64,000 nt of DNA from Lithobates sylvaticus (GCA_028564925.1 CM053034.1:156709548-156773547), one strand, 5' to 3'; counted from the stretch's first letter, positions 33,915 through 46,021 are shown. Numbers and translations are program-made. The notes: generated by a model not told the origin, from the sequence alone.

Positions 33915-34346
33915 GAGGGCTTTCACACCAAGCCGCCCATAGCGTCGGCGGTAAAACACAGCTATTTTTAGCGGTGTTTTACCGTCGGATTTGCGGTGCA
34001 TTTTGTCCGCTAGCGGGGAGCTTTAACCCCCCGCTAGCAGCCGAGAAAGGGTTTAAACCTGCCCGCAATACACCGCAATAACGGCATTTTCCTGGCGGTA
34101 TTGCAGCGCTGCCCAATTGATTTCAATTGGGAGCAGCGGTGGAGGAGCAGTAAACACACCGCTCCTTCACAGCTCCAAAGAAGCTGCTGGCAGGACTTTT
34201 CCTGACGCCCTGCCAGCGCATCGCTCCAGTGTGAATGCCCTCGGGCTTTCACACTGGAGACAGTGGAGCAGCAGTTTGAGGGCGGATTGCAGACGCTATT
34301 TCTAACACTATAGCACCTGCAAAACGCCCTCGGTGTGAAAGGGGTC
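33915..34346. mobile_element. PIF/Harbinger-like MITE inserted in a hAT target duplication
   Basis: 432 bp, starting gagggctttcacacc and ending ggtgtgaaaggggtc, between TAA at 33912-33914 and 34347-34349. The TAA it used is the centre of the hAT duplication CTCTAAGG, so it inserted after the hAT element. Interior resembles the 18837 element in inverted halves. Confidence 0.9.
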
Positions 34347-34351
34347 TAAGG

Positions 34352-35035
34352 GTTACATAGTTATATAGTAGGTGAGGTTGAAAAAAGACACAAGTCCATC
34401 AAGTCCAACCTATGTGTGTGATTATTTGTCAGTATTACATTGTATATCCCTGTATACTTCGGTCATTCAGGTGCCTATCTAATAGTTTCTTGAAACTATT
34501 GATGCCCCCCGCTGAGACCACCGCTTGTGGAAGGGAATTCCACATCCTTGCTGCTCTTACATTAAAGAACCATATACATAGTTTAAGGTTAAACCTCTTT
34601 TCTTCTAATTTTAATGAGTGGCCACGTGTCTTGTTAAACTCCCTTCCGCAAAAAAGTTTTATCCCTATTGTGGGGTCACCAGTACGGTATTTGTATATTG
34701 AAATCATATCCCCACTAAAGCGTCTCTTCTCCAGAGAGAATAAGTTCAGTGCTCGCAACCTTTCCTCATAACTAATATCCTTCAGACCCTTTATTAGCTT
34801 TGTTACCCTTCTTTGTACTCGCTCCATTTCCAGTACATTCTTCCTGAGGACTGGTGCCCAGCCGGACCAGAGTCTTGTAGAGCAGGAGAATTATTGTTTT
34901 ATCTCTGGAGTTGATCCCCCTTTTAATGCATGCCAATATTCTGTTTGCTTTGTTAGCAGCAGCTTGGCATTGCATGCCATTGCTGAGCCTATCATCTACT
35001 AGGACCCCAGAGTCCTTTTCCATCCGAGATTCATT
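34352..35035 (-). mobile_element. CR1-clade LINE 3' fragment (uninterrupted reference copy)
   Basis: Minus strand; 3' tail begins gttacatagttatatagtagg. Conceptual translation from 34827 down to 34435 gives MERVQRRVTKLIKGLKDISY, NKTRGHSLKLEEKRFNLKL and ARMWNSLPQAVV, the CR1 C-terminal region. About 30 bp present in the other copies (cagaactggacagcatac) are deleted near 34860. It ends near 35035 after the block encoding a match to LVDDRLSNGMQ. It has no MITE inside and so serves as the empty site for the other two copies. Confidence 0.9.
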
Positions 35036-35741
35036 AATTCATTCTAAAGGGATGCAGACCCTGCAACTTTTCTCATTTGATTACTGCAAGTACATCAGCT
35101 GATTATGTTGAACACAAACACTCTCATTCAGGAACCAGACTTCCAGGGACATAGTTGAACATACAGCTTTTTTTCTAAGAACAGAACCAGCTACAAAGTG
35201 TGTTAAAATCCTTGCAATGTACTGAGATCCCCCAGAGGGTTTTTTTTTTTTTTTTCCAGTAAAAGTGGAGTTAATCTTTAAAAAAAAACTACATGCTAAA
35301 CATATCTGTAATATGTACAAAGCGATTGGTCCAAGTTTAAATCAGAACATTAGACAAAAAATAACAAGAAAATATGAATAGTAGTACCCTGTGAGATAAA
35401 ATATTTTTTTTTTTTGTTTTTTTATATTTGGTTAATAGGAGTTAAAATTTAGCATACATACTGATTCATACACTGCAGTATGCATATGCAGTACTGTCCA
35501 TGTATATATTTTATGCCAACCTGCACAATGTAACGTATATAGCTTTTTTTTCAAGCTTGTCGGACTAACAACACGTACACAGTTTAATTTCACAGATATG
35601 AAGTGTGCACTCTCAATGTACATTGACGTCATGAGGCAGGGGGATAGTAATGGACCATGAAGTTCCTGCCTCTGCTAACCTCCCAACGTATTACTGAGTG
35701 GGGAGTGTAATGGGAATGTACACATAGTTGTAATTAACACT

Positions 35742-35879
35742 GGGGTTGATTTATTAAATCTAGAGTGTGCAAAATCTGGTGCAGCTCTGCATAGAAACCA
35801 ATCAAAATCCATTTTTTTTGTCAATGCTTAATTAAATGGAATCAGATTTTGCACGCTCCAGTTTTAGTAAATCAGCCCC
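35742..35879. mobile_element. Short MITE, same terminal family as 42529
   Basis: 138 bp: ggggttgatttattaaat at the left, agtaaatcagcccc at the right. Subterminal tgtgcaaaatctg and cagattttgcac also pair. Confidence 0.8.
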
Positions 35880-36089
35880 ACTGCTTAAATCACTCCTTTA
35901 AAAATATCACTGTTCTCTGTTTGTGTGTTATAAGATGAGACTTCATTTGTGCTTCTAATTACATGTGTAATTCATATTATTTTTAGATTTAACATACTTT
36001 ATTTTATGTCAGCATATGTGTAGAGATTATCTACACTTGCCATCCACTTTATTAGGTACACCTTGCCAGTACAGGGTTGGACCCCCCCT

Positions 36090-36312
36090 TTGACTGCCTT
36101 AAAGGGGTTGTAAAGGCAGACGTTTTTTTCTTAATCGTACATCACGGGACACAGAGCAGCCATAGTAATAACTATGTGGCTTATACGCCACCTATAGGTG
36201 AATGGACACTGGTACATTCAAAGACAGGAAGTCGCTTTGCCGGCCTTTGCCTATACAGGCGCTATTTTTATCGCTGTAGTGCCTGAAAAACGCCTCAGTG
36301 TGAAAGGGGCCT
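36090..36312. repeat. Mosaic of MITE fragments
   Basis: ttaaaggggttgtaaaggcag at 36099 looks like the start of a TTAA MITE. From about 36240, gcgctatttttatcgctg to cctcagtgtgaaaggggcc is the right end of a ggcccctttcacac MITE. Neither partner end is nearby. Confidence 0.6.
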
Positions 36313-36604
36313 AGGAGTTATGCTGACCCACTATGCTTAATAAATTCTGACCTAAAACATGTGTGTCTAGAAAGTCTGCCAAAATTCACATGCCCCAATC
36401 TGTGCTGCTATCAGCATCTAGGAATGCTGCCATTCAGTTCTCTGCAGCTTTGTCCCTCCATAGGTCACACATAGGCTGACTTTAGAGGTTAGCAGGAGCC
36501 TGGCATGCGGGGAGGGGGCGGGGGGCAATGACTGCACACACAACTTTTGTTTTTTCCTCTAGTCGTTGGCAAATGGCTGCACGTGAATACTAACAAAACA
36601 CATA

Positions 36605-37291
36605 CCGTATATACTCGAGTATAAGCCGAGATTTTCAGCCCTTTTTTTAGGGCTGAAAGTCCCCTTCTCGGCTTATACTCGAGTCAGTGCGGTCTGCCTA
36701 CATGAACAGCTTGTCATGTAGACAGACGGCACTGTTCAAAAGCCGCGCCGCCTCCTCCCGCCCGTCCGTGATAGGCGGACACTAATTTTCCCAGCAGCGC
36801 AGTGTTCCGCCTATCACGGATGTTCTCTCATTCTCATCTCATGGACAAGGATGAGAGAATATCCGTGATAGGCGGAACACTGCACATGACTGCTGGGAAA
36901 ACCGAGTGTTCCTCCTATCACGGACGAGGAGGAGGAGGAGGCGCGGCTTTCAAACCTGCAATGGCGCCTCAGCGTGTACGCTGATCGGCAGGACAACCGA
37001 GGGACACCGGACAGCGGCCCCGAGGGACACCGGACAGTGGCCCCGAGGGACACGGGACAGTGGGACACCGGATCGATCGGCACAGGTAGGCTGCACTGGG
37101 GACACGGGGGTGTTGTATAGGACACAGGGGACATGTAGATGGGCATTTGGTGACACTCTTTTCCACTTACAGTAGCTGCTCCATTTCCCCCCCTCGGCTT
37201 ATACACGGGTCATTAACTTTTACCATTTTTTTTGTGGTAAATCAGGGGCCTCGGCTTATACTCGGGACGGCCTATACTCGAGTATATACGG
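36605..37291. mobile_element. TA-flanked MITE, same family, with a four-part hairpin
   Basis: 687 bp, TA at 36603-36604 and 37292-37293. Starts ccgtatatactcgagtataa, ends ctcgagtatatacgg. Between 36766 and 36925, the block tccgtgataggcgga or its complement occurs four times alternately, so several nested hairpins are possible. A ~23-bp tandem (gagggacaccggacagtgg) follows at 37000-37075. Confidence 0.88.
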
Positions 37292-37293
37292 TA

Positions 37294-38098
37294 ATTAAGA
37301 AAGTGCAGCGCTAAGTCATGAAAAATTGCATATTGCAAAAAAATCAATGTTGATCAAAAACGCATGCAAGACGCATGATAAATGTCCATGCAATATAGTG
37401 CAAAAAGCTCCATATATTATAACAAATTAATGACCCACGAGTGAATGTCAATCGATAAAAAACTTGACAATAATGAAAGTCCAAATCACCAGCAAATCAC
37501 CTAAATCGCGCTACCCCCCCCCCCCCCCTCCAATGGGTATAGGCTCATCTTTAGGAGTGCGACCCCCCAGCTAAGCAGGGTTAAACAGCGCTTGTGAGCC
37601 ACCCCAGGACTCAAGGGATATCCAACACAGCTGGCTCCTAAACTTCTCCAATAACTTCACTGTCCTAGCCCCTCCCCTACGCATGTTAACTCAGGGTCAC
37701 ATGTCTTCCTCAGGGGGCTCAAGTATTTCTTGAGCACATGATCAGTGTTAGCAGCTGGTCCTCTGGTTATCTTTCACATACACATTGTGCCTGTAGCACA
37801 CACAGTATTAGTTTTTGTGCTCTCAGAAAAAAGTAATAAACAATCTGTATAGTCAGAAGCAGAGCTGGGTTCTCCAGAAACCTCAAGCCCATGGATGTTT
37901 TTACCTGTGCTGCTCCTACTAATAAAGTGACACTAAATTCTGGCTTTAAAAAATTATATTGAAATTTGCTTTCTTAACTCATAAAAGTACCTTCTACTGC
38001 TTGCAGCCATTTGCGATCCATATAAGTGGACATGGGTTGGCTTGCAGGACCTACCTAAGTTATGTATACCTATTATTATCATATTATAGAGGCTAGAG
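37294..38098. other. No gene recognised
   Basis: Includes a C-run at about 37505-37518 and probable old repeat sequence; no coding signal. Confidence 0.5.
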
Positions 38099-38106
38099 GC
38101 CTAGAG

Positions 38107-38392
38107 CAGCCTTTCTCAACCTTTCTCAACCTTTTTAACATAGAGGAAACCCATGAAAAAAAAATCTGGTTTCAGGGAGCCTGTACGTATATTTGCCATA
38201 TCTTTGGCTCAAAGTACATTAGTGTGATAGTCAACAGAAATAATGTTCCTTACATTTGTGGTCAGTAGGAAGAATTCTCCTCTTACAGTTAGCTAAAAAG
38301 ATCATTGGTATCAGTGATTACATATCTGAGAGGCAGAAATTGTGCAACAAACACCCAGCACACTCTAGTAGAACCCTGGTTGAAAAAGGCTG
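38107..38392. mobile_element. hAT-like MITE (cagcctttctcaacc family), second copy
   Basis: Starts cagcctttctcaacctttc and ends ggttgaaaaaggctg. Flanking octamers GCCTAGAG (38099-38106) and GCTTAAAG (38393-38400) agree at 6 of 8 positions. Interior has acatttgtggtcagtaggaag, as in the related 33566 copy. Confidence 0.8.
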
Positions 38393-38459
38393 GCTTAAAG
38401 GGAATCTGTGACCAGGCTGTTGACAATATTTATAGATTCTGAAGCAGTAAATAAGCTTT

Positions 38460-38640
38460 AAAGCTGGCCATACACTTCTGTACAATTTCCTTTAGATTTC
38501 CCAAAACTATGTAATGAGAGGACACACTTAAACAATCCACTCAATGTGTATCTAATTATGCAGGACGTTGAACAACAACAGTTGATGATAGATCTAACGG
38601 AGATCAGATTGTACAGTGCATAGTCTCCTTAGAAAAAGCT
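38460..38640. repeat. Dispersed repeat (gctggccatacac), copy 1
   Basis: aaagctggccatacacttct, caatttcctttagatttccc and gagaggacacacttaaac correspond to 41431-41580. Confidence 0.55.
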
Positions 38641-38824
38641 CTTATTGGCTATTTAGCTGCAGGCACCATGAGGCAATTAATCCTCAAAGTTCATAGAAGG
38701 AGCACTGAAGCCCTTTAATATGTTCTCCAAGCCAACTCAGTCCTGTCATTGCTCCTCACCTCCCATCAGTGACCCAGCAGCCTTCCAGCTTTCTAAACAC
38801 AGAGCAAGAGCTCTAGGATGGTGA

Positions 38825-38936
38825 AGCAGGGGTGAACTGACACCTTGTGAATAGACAGGGGTGAATTGACACCCTGTGAATAGACAGGGGTGAATTGACA
38901 CCCTGTGAATAGACAGGGGTGAATTGAGCTGCTGAG
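38825..38936. repeat. 28-bp tandem repeat, about four units
   Basis: Unit gaatagacaggggtgaattgacaccctgt; the middle units are nearly identical, so expansion is recent. A minus-strand frame through it is repetitive (TGCQFTPVYSQ) and not taken as a gene. Confidence 0.92.
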
Positions 38937-39151
38937 GGAACAACGTCATTGCTTCTGATGTGAATTTAAGGATAAATTGCTCCACAGTGTTTGCAGCTAC
39001 AGAGGTCAGTTAAGGCCTGTTCACAGATTGATGTCAAGAAAACCTGCTCTGGAAGAAATATGGGGGCTGCCATTTTTGACTTCTTTTGAAAATGCTAGTT
39101 GCGTGGCTGTTACTACTTTCAATTCTTTGTGGAGGGGATTTGAAGCATATA

Positions 39152-39557
39152 CAGGCAGTCCCCGGGTTACAAACAAGATAGGGACTGTAGGTTTGTTCTT
39201 AAGTTGAATCTGTTTGTAAGTGGGAACAGGTCAATTTAAGTGTAGCTCCAGCCAAAAAATCTATTTGTAAGCTTTTTGGATAGCATAGGGAAGGGTTATC
39301 ACCCCTGTAATGTTTGTTTTACTGTGTGACCTTGTTCAGAAGATTTCACCTCACTTTCTGTCCCAATGACAATTGGATTTTGAAAATTTTGGGCTGTTAG
39401 GGAAACAAGGATTGGTGATAAATCATCAGTGGAGACACCTTTTTCCCATATTAACTCTTACAGTTGTGAATTTCCCTTCCTAGGAGTAGATTTCCTCTCA
39501 CTTCCTGTTGTCTTCCTCCGTTTGTAAGTCGGACGTTTGTAAGTAGGGGACCCCCTG
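39152..39557. mobile_element. TA-flanked Tc1/pogo-type MITE (caggcagtcccc)
   Basis: 406 bp, TA at 39150-39151 and 39558-39559. Starts caggcagtccccgggttac and ends gtaggggaccccctg. Subterminal gtttgtaag blocks repeat on both sides. No transposase. TA target duplication supports Tc1/mariner/pogo. Confidence 0.82.
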
Positions 39558-39559
39558 TA

Positions 39560-42525
39560 TTTGTATCACTGAACAAGCCCTGCTGACTCTCCTTTCTCTG
39601 TTTTACTGAAAACGTCTATCAAGCAAGTTAGCGACAAAATGTAATTCACATCTATAAAATGTCAGTCTGCCTCTCTTTTAGCAAAGTGTTTGTGTATTTG
39701 CAACCTCTGATCCTGTAATCCTGGGCAGCCAACTGAGACAGTTTTTGCAAAGAGCCGTGGCAGATTTAGTACTGCACGAGACAGATTTTCACACTTCTCT
39801 GTGTATGAAAATACAGATGTGTTAATATTTAGTTAAACAAATTGATGTTTAACTGGGTTGACCTGCAAAGGGGTGAGTATGTTTCTCAGAAGGCCTTGTT
39901 TCAACCAAAAAGCAGACAAATGCTTCAAGGCTAGAATGTACTGTGCGTCCAATTGTGCTGCGAACGCTGTAATAGTGTGTGTGTGTGTATGTGTGTGCGC
40001 ATCACGTGTCCTTGCCTCTTTGTCCCTGAGCCGTCCACATCCCTCACAGTTAATTCTCCCTCTGCACTCTAGATGACACTCTATAATTGGAATATTTCTG
40101 TGTCTTTTTGCTCTGTTTTCCTTACAATTTTAACAGCTTGCAAATGCTGATTTATTATTCATAATCGCACGAATGCCAATCCCTCCCTAAAATTCTAAAT
40201 GTTCTTACAAAACCCCTCTAGACTGCTGATAACGCATACACTGGCCTAGTTTGCGCATCTCGAATGTAAATCTAACACCTCCCGGGGAGGACTTCTTACA
40301 TAGACATCTTTAACTAAGGCTATCATACATTTGCCAGCATTGGCCTAGATTCATCAAACCATTAGACAGGAAATGTCACAATCATGATAATCTGCAAAAG
40401 TTAATTTATCAAACAAGGAAATATATGACCAGGATAGGTTGTTACATAGATGTAGCCATCATATTAAATATGTCTCTTGTTTTTCAGCCTTCAGTGTTGC
40501 TTCCTCAATGTTAACCTATATGTCTGCTGCTTTCTCCCTGTCTGCTCACTACCTCACCGGTTCCATACCGGCCATTGTGTTCACTAACTTTGACCTCTCT
40601 CACACACAGCTGTTTGTGCATTCTTCCACTTCTCACTGCTTTAACCCCCTCCTCCTTCCCCCAACTTTTCTCTATTCGCTCAGATTTTTAACAGGGCACA
40701 GATCCTTTTAGCCGCTGGCTTTGTGAGTCACCAGTGCTGAATCCTAATTCGATGTAACCCTTGTCTTTTTCTCTCGTTCTGTATTCACTGTATTAGCTGT
40801 TCTGTGTTCTTCTCTCAGTGTGCATCTGCTCTGCATGCAGGGTCTGCTGCCTCTGTCCTTCTATGCTGTAATATTAATGATGTCTCTGCTGGCCTTCTCA
40901 CCAGTGCCTAACCTCTGCTCCCTCACTTCACTCTTTCCTTTATAGGGGGACTTTGGAACCCAAGAGACTTTCACAAAGTATAGTCTTAAAACAGGCAGTT
41001 TAATTGGATGGTTTTCCCAACAATGTATAATGTATTGTATATATGTATTATGCAAATACATATATATAAAAACCATCCACCTTTACCTATCAACGAGCAC
41101 ACTGTAGCCAAACTCCACAAGGTCCTGATAGAAACCATGAACCAAGGGTCCATCTCATTACTTCTCCTTCTTGTTAACAATACATATCATGGATACAAGG
41201 TCCTCACAGGATTACATTCTTGTGAACATGGAAGCCTCTTTTATCTAATATGTTCCTGGTCATATATTGGAGGAATGAATATAGAGATAAGAAGCTGCAT
41301 ACTTGTATCAGAGTAGGGTCCTCAGGAGATCAATGGTGGTTGCCTTCTCCCTACTATGGATGATATGACACAAAGAGGAAATACTGTGGTGTTATGCAGG
41401 TTCCATTGCTAAAAAAAAAAGACAACCATCAGGCTGGCCATATGTTATACAGTTTTCTTGTACAGTTTTCTTTAGATTTACCAAAATCAAATAATATGAG
41501 GTCAAACCTAAACACTTTCAATTTGTATACAATCAGGCAGTCCCTTCCACTACTGAGTTGAAGGTAAATCTAAAGGAAATTGAAAAAGAAAATGATATAA
41601 TGTATTTTATATTACTACAAGACTGTATTCTCTGTCATACATTTGAAAACAATTACTGTCAAATTTCAAATAAAATCAAAACTGACCAATTAGGGTAAAG
41701 AAAATCACAGGCTCGGTATTATCCTATACAAAAACTTTTTGCTGTGCAGCCCTAGTGGTGTTAATTTCTAATAATATAGTACAGTAGAAATAGCAAAAAA
41801 CTGATGTGAAAAAAGAATGCTGGATTTACATGTAATAAAGTGAAGTAGCAATTATACCATGGATCAGACACACTCTCTGCAACCCATTTAGCTAAGCTCT
41901 GTCCTCTTGTTAATCATTATTTTACACCAGGCACACTTTTTAGGGGCATTTTATGGGCTCGTACATATGGACTTCAAAACCGGACTTTTCCTGTGCATCC
42001 CTTTTGGAAGCTCATTAGTGCCTCCTACTGTGAATGCATACTGTAGCCAACTTCCCTCATGCACACACATACACCAACTGAAGAGCTAGTCTTACTAAAA
42101 TTAATGCAGATATCTGACTAGCACTGATAGCAGTCCTCATTCAGTTTGATATTTTCATCTGACAGTCAAAACGATTCCATGCCCATAGGAACTTTTGTTC
42201 CTTGCCTGAATGTACCAGCTAAAATCATGACAGCTAGATACTAAATAGCATCTATTGCTGTGACACACAACCCCTGAAGGATGCCATACATGTATTTGTA
42301 CAGTCATTTGATAGAAACAATCTTCTTGTTTTATAGTTTTTGGCTTGCAAACATTGATGAGTAATTGTGCAATCTTTCAGCTGAAATTCAGCCATCAAAT
42401 TAAAAGAGTTCTTTCTTGCGAACCTTCAAAAAAAAACTTTCAACACCCATGTTTGTGTGGAAGAATAGTTGTTTCTCAAATGATTGACTGATAAATACAA
42501 CCATGTCTAAAAAAAAATGATACAC
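39560..42525. other. Long stretch with no supportable gene
   Basis: Contains a short TG/GT-rich run at 39975-40000 and the 41431 repeat. Frames at 40439-40711 and 41008-41316 lack recognisable content. Confidence 0.55.
41431..41585. repeat. Dispersed repeat (gctggccata), copy 2
   Basis: ggctggccatatgttatac, ttttctttagatttacc and, in complement at the right, ggtaaatctaaaggaaat: the ends are inverted, so this is a small foldback related to 38460. Confidence 0.6.
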
Positions 42526-42528
42526 TAT

Positions 42529-42788
42529 GGGGTTGATTTACTAAAGGCAAACAGTTCCCCCTTTGCAAGTGCAGTTGCTCCGGAGCTTAATAAATGGTAG
42601 AGGCAAGAGGTAAGGCTTCACTTTGTAAAGAGTAACCAATCACATGCAAGGAAAATTTAAAAAAGATGCATTTTTGCTTGAACATGATTGGATGATGGAT
42701 GTCAGCACAGCTTCTGCTCATTTACTAAGCTCTGATGGAACTGCACTTGCAGAGGGCACAGTCTTTTTGCCTTTAGTAAATCAACCCC
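42529..42788. mobile_element. MITE with ggggttgatttactaaaggc ends, TAT flanks
   Basis: 260 bp. The left end ggggttgatttactaaaggc is complementary to the right end gcctttagtaaatcaacccc over 20 bp. TAT flanks at 42526-42528 and 42789-42791. Same terminal motif as 35742. No coding. Confidence 0.88.
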
Positions 42789-42791
42789 TAT

Positions 42792-44340
42792 ATATTCCAT
42801 GTATGGTCCTGCTAAGATTATGGTGATCCCAAGGCAAGGGACTTTTTCTTGACCTTGATTCTTGGTATGAAGATTCTTCCTATTGGAGAGGTTTTCTAAT
42901 ATTGGACTAATATAGGTTATAACACAAATGTAGTTCTGTAATTTAGTTTAAAATTCAGAGGGGTCTAAAAAAATTCACATTCTTAAAACAAAGTATCTGA
43001 GATATAAACATACTGTATTTACTGAGTCTTGATCTAATGAGCTGTTATGATCTCAGTATAATAAGCTGGAGTGTACAGTTTATATTACTACAATGTAAAC
43101 TGAAAATTATATTATAACTTAAATTAAATGTACATTGATCCCCATAATTTTCCAAATGTACTGTATGCAAATGATAGAAAAAAACAGTCAACATCACATC
43201 AGCGTGACAAAAACTAGTTTTACTATGACTAAAACTTTGAATTTGAATTTTAAAAGTCCAGTCTTTATTCTTGCAACAGAAACAGGTTTTTAAAAGACAT
43301 TTTGGGAGATCCCCAATTTGTTAGATATGACATTCATTCCACTGGTCTGTTCAAGTCTGTTAAAGTCTGTTCCACTGTAGAAGTTCAAGAACTATGACAA
43401 ATGGTTTGGACACCACCATTAACATTTTGCTGCCTTTGCTCAAGGCAAAAGTTCATGGTTTAGCCCTGGTTCACGCATATACGTGCTGAAATCACAAATG
43501 TGTTTCTGTGTGAATTTGCGATTGCGATTTGAGTGCAATTTCACCAGAAGTGTGATTTTGGCTTCTGTGTAGACAGGTGAGTTTTAGGTAACAATGTCAG
43601 CCATACATAAATCCTTCTAGGCATTAACACATGTATATATAATGTATATGTAAACCCAGAAATACATTTATTTTATTTTTTTATGAATCTTTTAGATGGC
43701 ACTACTTAGCAGTTGTGTCTGTGGTGCTGTGCAGTTGAGCTTGGCTTATCTCCATAAACACAAACCCTGTTAAACTGTGACAGAGAATAAATTCAGAAGA
43801 TGTAGTCAGCACTGAGCCTTAGCTTGGAATCAGCCAAGTCCAGAAATGCAGAGAAACCTCTAGGGTTTGTTATATCAGTTTATCCCTGATAGTCAGTCAT
43901 GTGTGTGTGACTGCCAGGGCATAGTCTGACATAACAAACCTTGACAGATAAAACAGAAATGGAACAACCCCATGATTTTTAGTATGATTATTAGTGTGCT
44001 CTGTGATGACATATTTACTTTATAAAATATGAAATATTCCATACATAATGTACAACCACTTTTCTGAAGAGCCGAGTACACGTATAGGCTTAGGTAACAA
44101 CAAAGTGCACAGATCTGTATTGTGTATTAACCTATGACAGTCAAACAATATTATCTTTTAAGGCACCCATACATGTACAGGTCATTGACCAACAATGGTT
44201 GATTACGTCCCTTCTAATGATAAACCCTGTAATGGCCCACTTATTAGTTAAAGGGCCAACAACAGCTCAGGTATCGAACCTGGGCTGTATTGATACTGGT
44301 TTGTACCCCAATCAACTCTGTCATAAGGCATGCACAATTG
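42792..44340. other. No feature recognised
   Basis: Unique-looking AT-rich DNA; a MITE-like fragment (gttcacgcatatacgtgctg ... gcgattgcgatttg) lies near 43470-43570. Confidence 0.5.
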
Positions 44341-44343
44341 TTA

Positions 44344-44727
44344 TGCCCCGTACACACGGTCGGATATTCCTATGGAAAAAGTCTGATCGGATTATGTTGT
44401 CGGAAAATCCGATCGTGTGTGGGCTATAGCAGGCTTTTTCCGTCAGAATTTACGAAGGAAAAAATTTGAGAGCAGGATCGAACTTTTTCCAATCGCGTGA
44501 AGGGAATTCCGACGGACAAAGTGCCACGCATGCTCAGATCAAATTACGAGACCAAAGCTATTGGCTACTAGCCTCTACGTAGTTCCGTAGTCACCACGTT
44601 CAGAACTATCGGATTTTCCGACAACTTTGTCCGACAGTGTGTATGCAACACCAGTTTCGGACAAAATCCGTCTGAAAAAAATCAGACGTATTTTTTGGTC
44701 GCAATTTCCGATTGTGTGTACGGGGGC
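44344..44727. mobile_element. PIF/Harbinger-like MITE, perfect TTA duplication
   Basis: A 384-bp element starting tgccccgtacacacggtcgg and ending tgtgtacgggggc, flanked by TTA at 44341-44343 and 44728-44730. It lies about 600 bp upstream of the first candidate exon. Same terminal motif as the 2551 and 7436 elements but a different, shorter interior. Confidence 0.88.
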
Positions 44728-44730
44728 TTA

Positions 44731-45331
44731 ATCAAATCACATCAACATGGATGGCTGAATCTGTGCCACAATGAGCCATCCCAGAGATAAGATAAGGATT
44801 GTTGGAAAGCCTGAGATGAATGAATTGCCTATACTTTTGATGAAAAATGAGCATTCCTCTTTTGTGTACATTAGAGCTGTGCACCTGAACTTTCTGGATC
44901 CCTTATTCAGGTCATTTCATTTTTAGTGAGTTTTATTACTAGTGAATGTCAATTATCATTCCCCGACCTCCCTATTATGCTAGAAGGAGGAGTTGCAACA
45001 TATCCAGATGCTCAATCACCATTACAATTCACTTCAGATAACATTGATAACATTGACAAAAATCATGCATGATGACCAGCTTTATTTATAACCGTAGGCA
45101 GCTAGCTCTAACATACAACCTCCATTGCCCACTGCTTGCAGTCCCTGGACTACTGATTATCATAGCATGTATAGTGTAATGACTGCTTTATTGTGGAATG
45201 TTCACTTGGGGGAATTCCAATACCCTCTCTGGATCAGTGGCTGGCACTTGGCTCCATTCATCTACCTCCGAGGCCACAGCCAGATGATTTTGTTGCAAAA
45301 TTTAACATGTCTCTTTTCTTTCTTTTTTAAG
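44731..45331. other. Presumed intron upstream of the first candidate exon
   Basis: No repeat recognised. The last 30 bases form the pyrimidine tract used by the exon at 45332. Confidence 0.45.
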
Positions 45332-45467
45332 AGTGCCAGCAGGGACCAAAACCACAAACACAACAGTGGTGCCAGGACAAGCGCAGCCAGATGAGACTGA
45401 CCGAAAAACAGACCAGCGCTCGTCTGTGTCAGACCTGGTGAACTCACTGACCAGTGAAATGCTCATG
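45332..45467 (+). CDS. Candidate internal coding exon, gene unrecognised
   Basis: A strong pyrimidine tract (ctcttttctttctttttt) ends in AAG at 45329-45331, and the segment ends at a consensus donor, GTGAGTAAG, at 45468. The frame starting GTG at 45333 is open for exactly 45 codons. It begins [15 protein letters not shown] and ends [16 protein letters not shown]. The leading base at 45332 completes a codon from an upstream exon, so the preceding intron would be phase 2 and the following one phase 0. The peptide is polar, rich in Ser, Thr, Gln and Asp, with no Cys or Trp, as expected for a disordered linker ending in a short amphipathic segment. The sequence is not shared with any repeat in the window. 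I do not recognise the protein family. A shifted acceptor (AG at 45332-45333) would shorten the exon by two bases. An AT microsatellite lies in the next intron. Confidence 0.7.
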
Positions 45468-45961
45468 GTGAGTAAGTCACAGTTTGTCAATATGGACATG
45501 TACATCTTTTAATTCACATTGTTCCGGAGGTGCTCAGAGTACAGAGGTCACCCTGACTGTCTTCTCTGTGCCAGATTTAATGCTGAATCAATAGACAGCC
45601 ACTGAGAAACACTGTGGAGAAGAGAGGATTTGTTCCTGGCTTAGCTCCAGGGTGTACCAAGCAGAAACTGCATACATAAAAGAAAGAAGAAAACAAATAA
45701 TGATAATGAGACATTGGACAGAGTTAACAAAATAGTCATACAAAAGTAACAGGGGAGCTAAAGCAATCAAGATAAGAGGATGGAGGCCAACAGAAACTTA
45801 TAGCAATGTAATAAAGATCAGGAATATAAATAAGTACACTAAGTAAATCATCATCCTTCATTTCTGTAAAGATTCCCACATGCTAGCTATTTAGTGTGGT
45901 GGGTCAGCAAAACTGTGTAAACTGTTTAGAATGCCACAGATGCCTAAATATTCTTTCCCTC

Positions 45962-45964
<3 letters not shown>

Positions 45965-46018
<54 letters not shown>
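45965..46018. repeat. (AT)27 dinucleotide microsatellite
   Basis: An uninterrupted run of 27 AT units lies in the 673-bp candidate intron between the two predicted exons. Runs this long and pure are usually length-polymorphic, and assembly length may be unreliable. Confidence 0.98.

Positions 46019-46021
<3 letters not shown>

Larger units (their letters stand above)
33263..35277. mobile_element. TTAA-type (Kolobok/T2-like) element containing three later insertions
   Basis: The left end aagggtaactccacttttgtg (33263) is complementary to the right end aaaagtggagttaatct (35277). Flanks are TTCA on the left (decayed) and TTAA on the right. Its own sequence is only 33263-33557 and about 35040-35277. 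Between these lie, in order, a hAT MITE, a Harbinger MITE and a minus-strand CR1 fragment. The outer element is therefore the oldest layer. No transposase. Confidence 0.7.

Noticed and set aside
36814-37206. 130-codon Pro/Cys/Ser-rich minus-strand frame
   Set aside because: Lies wholly within the 36605 MITE hairpins and its gagggacaccgg tandem.
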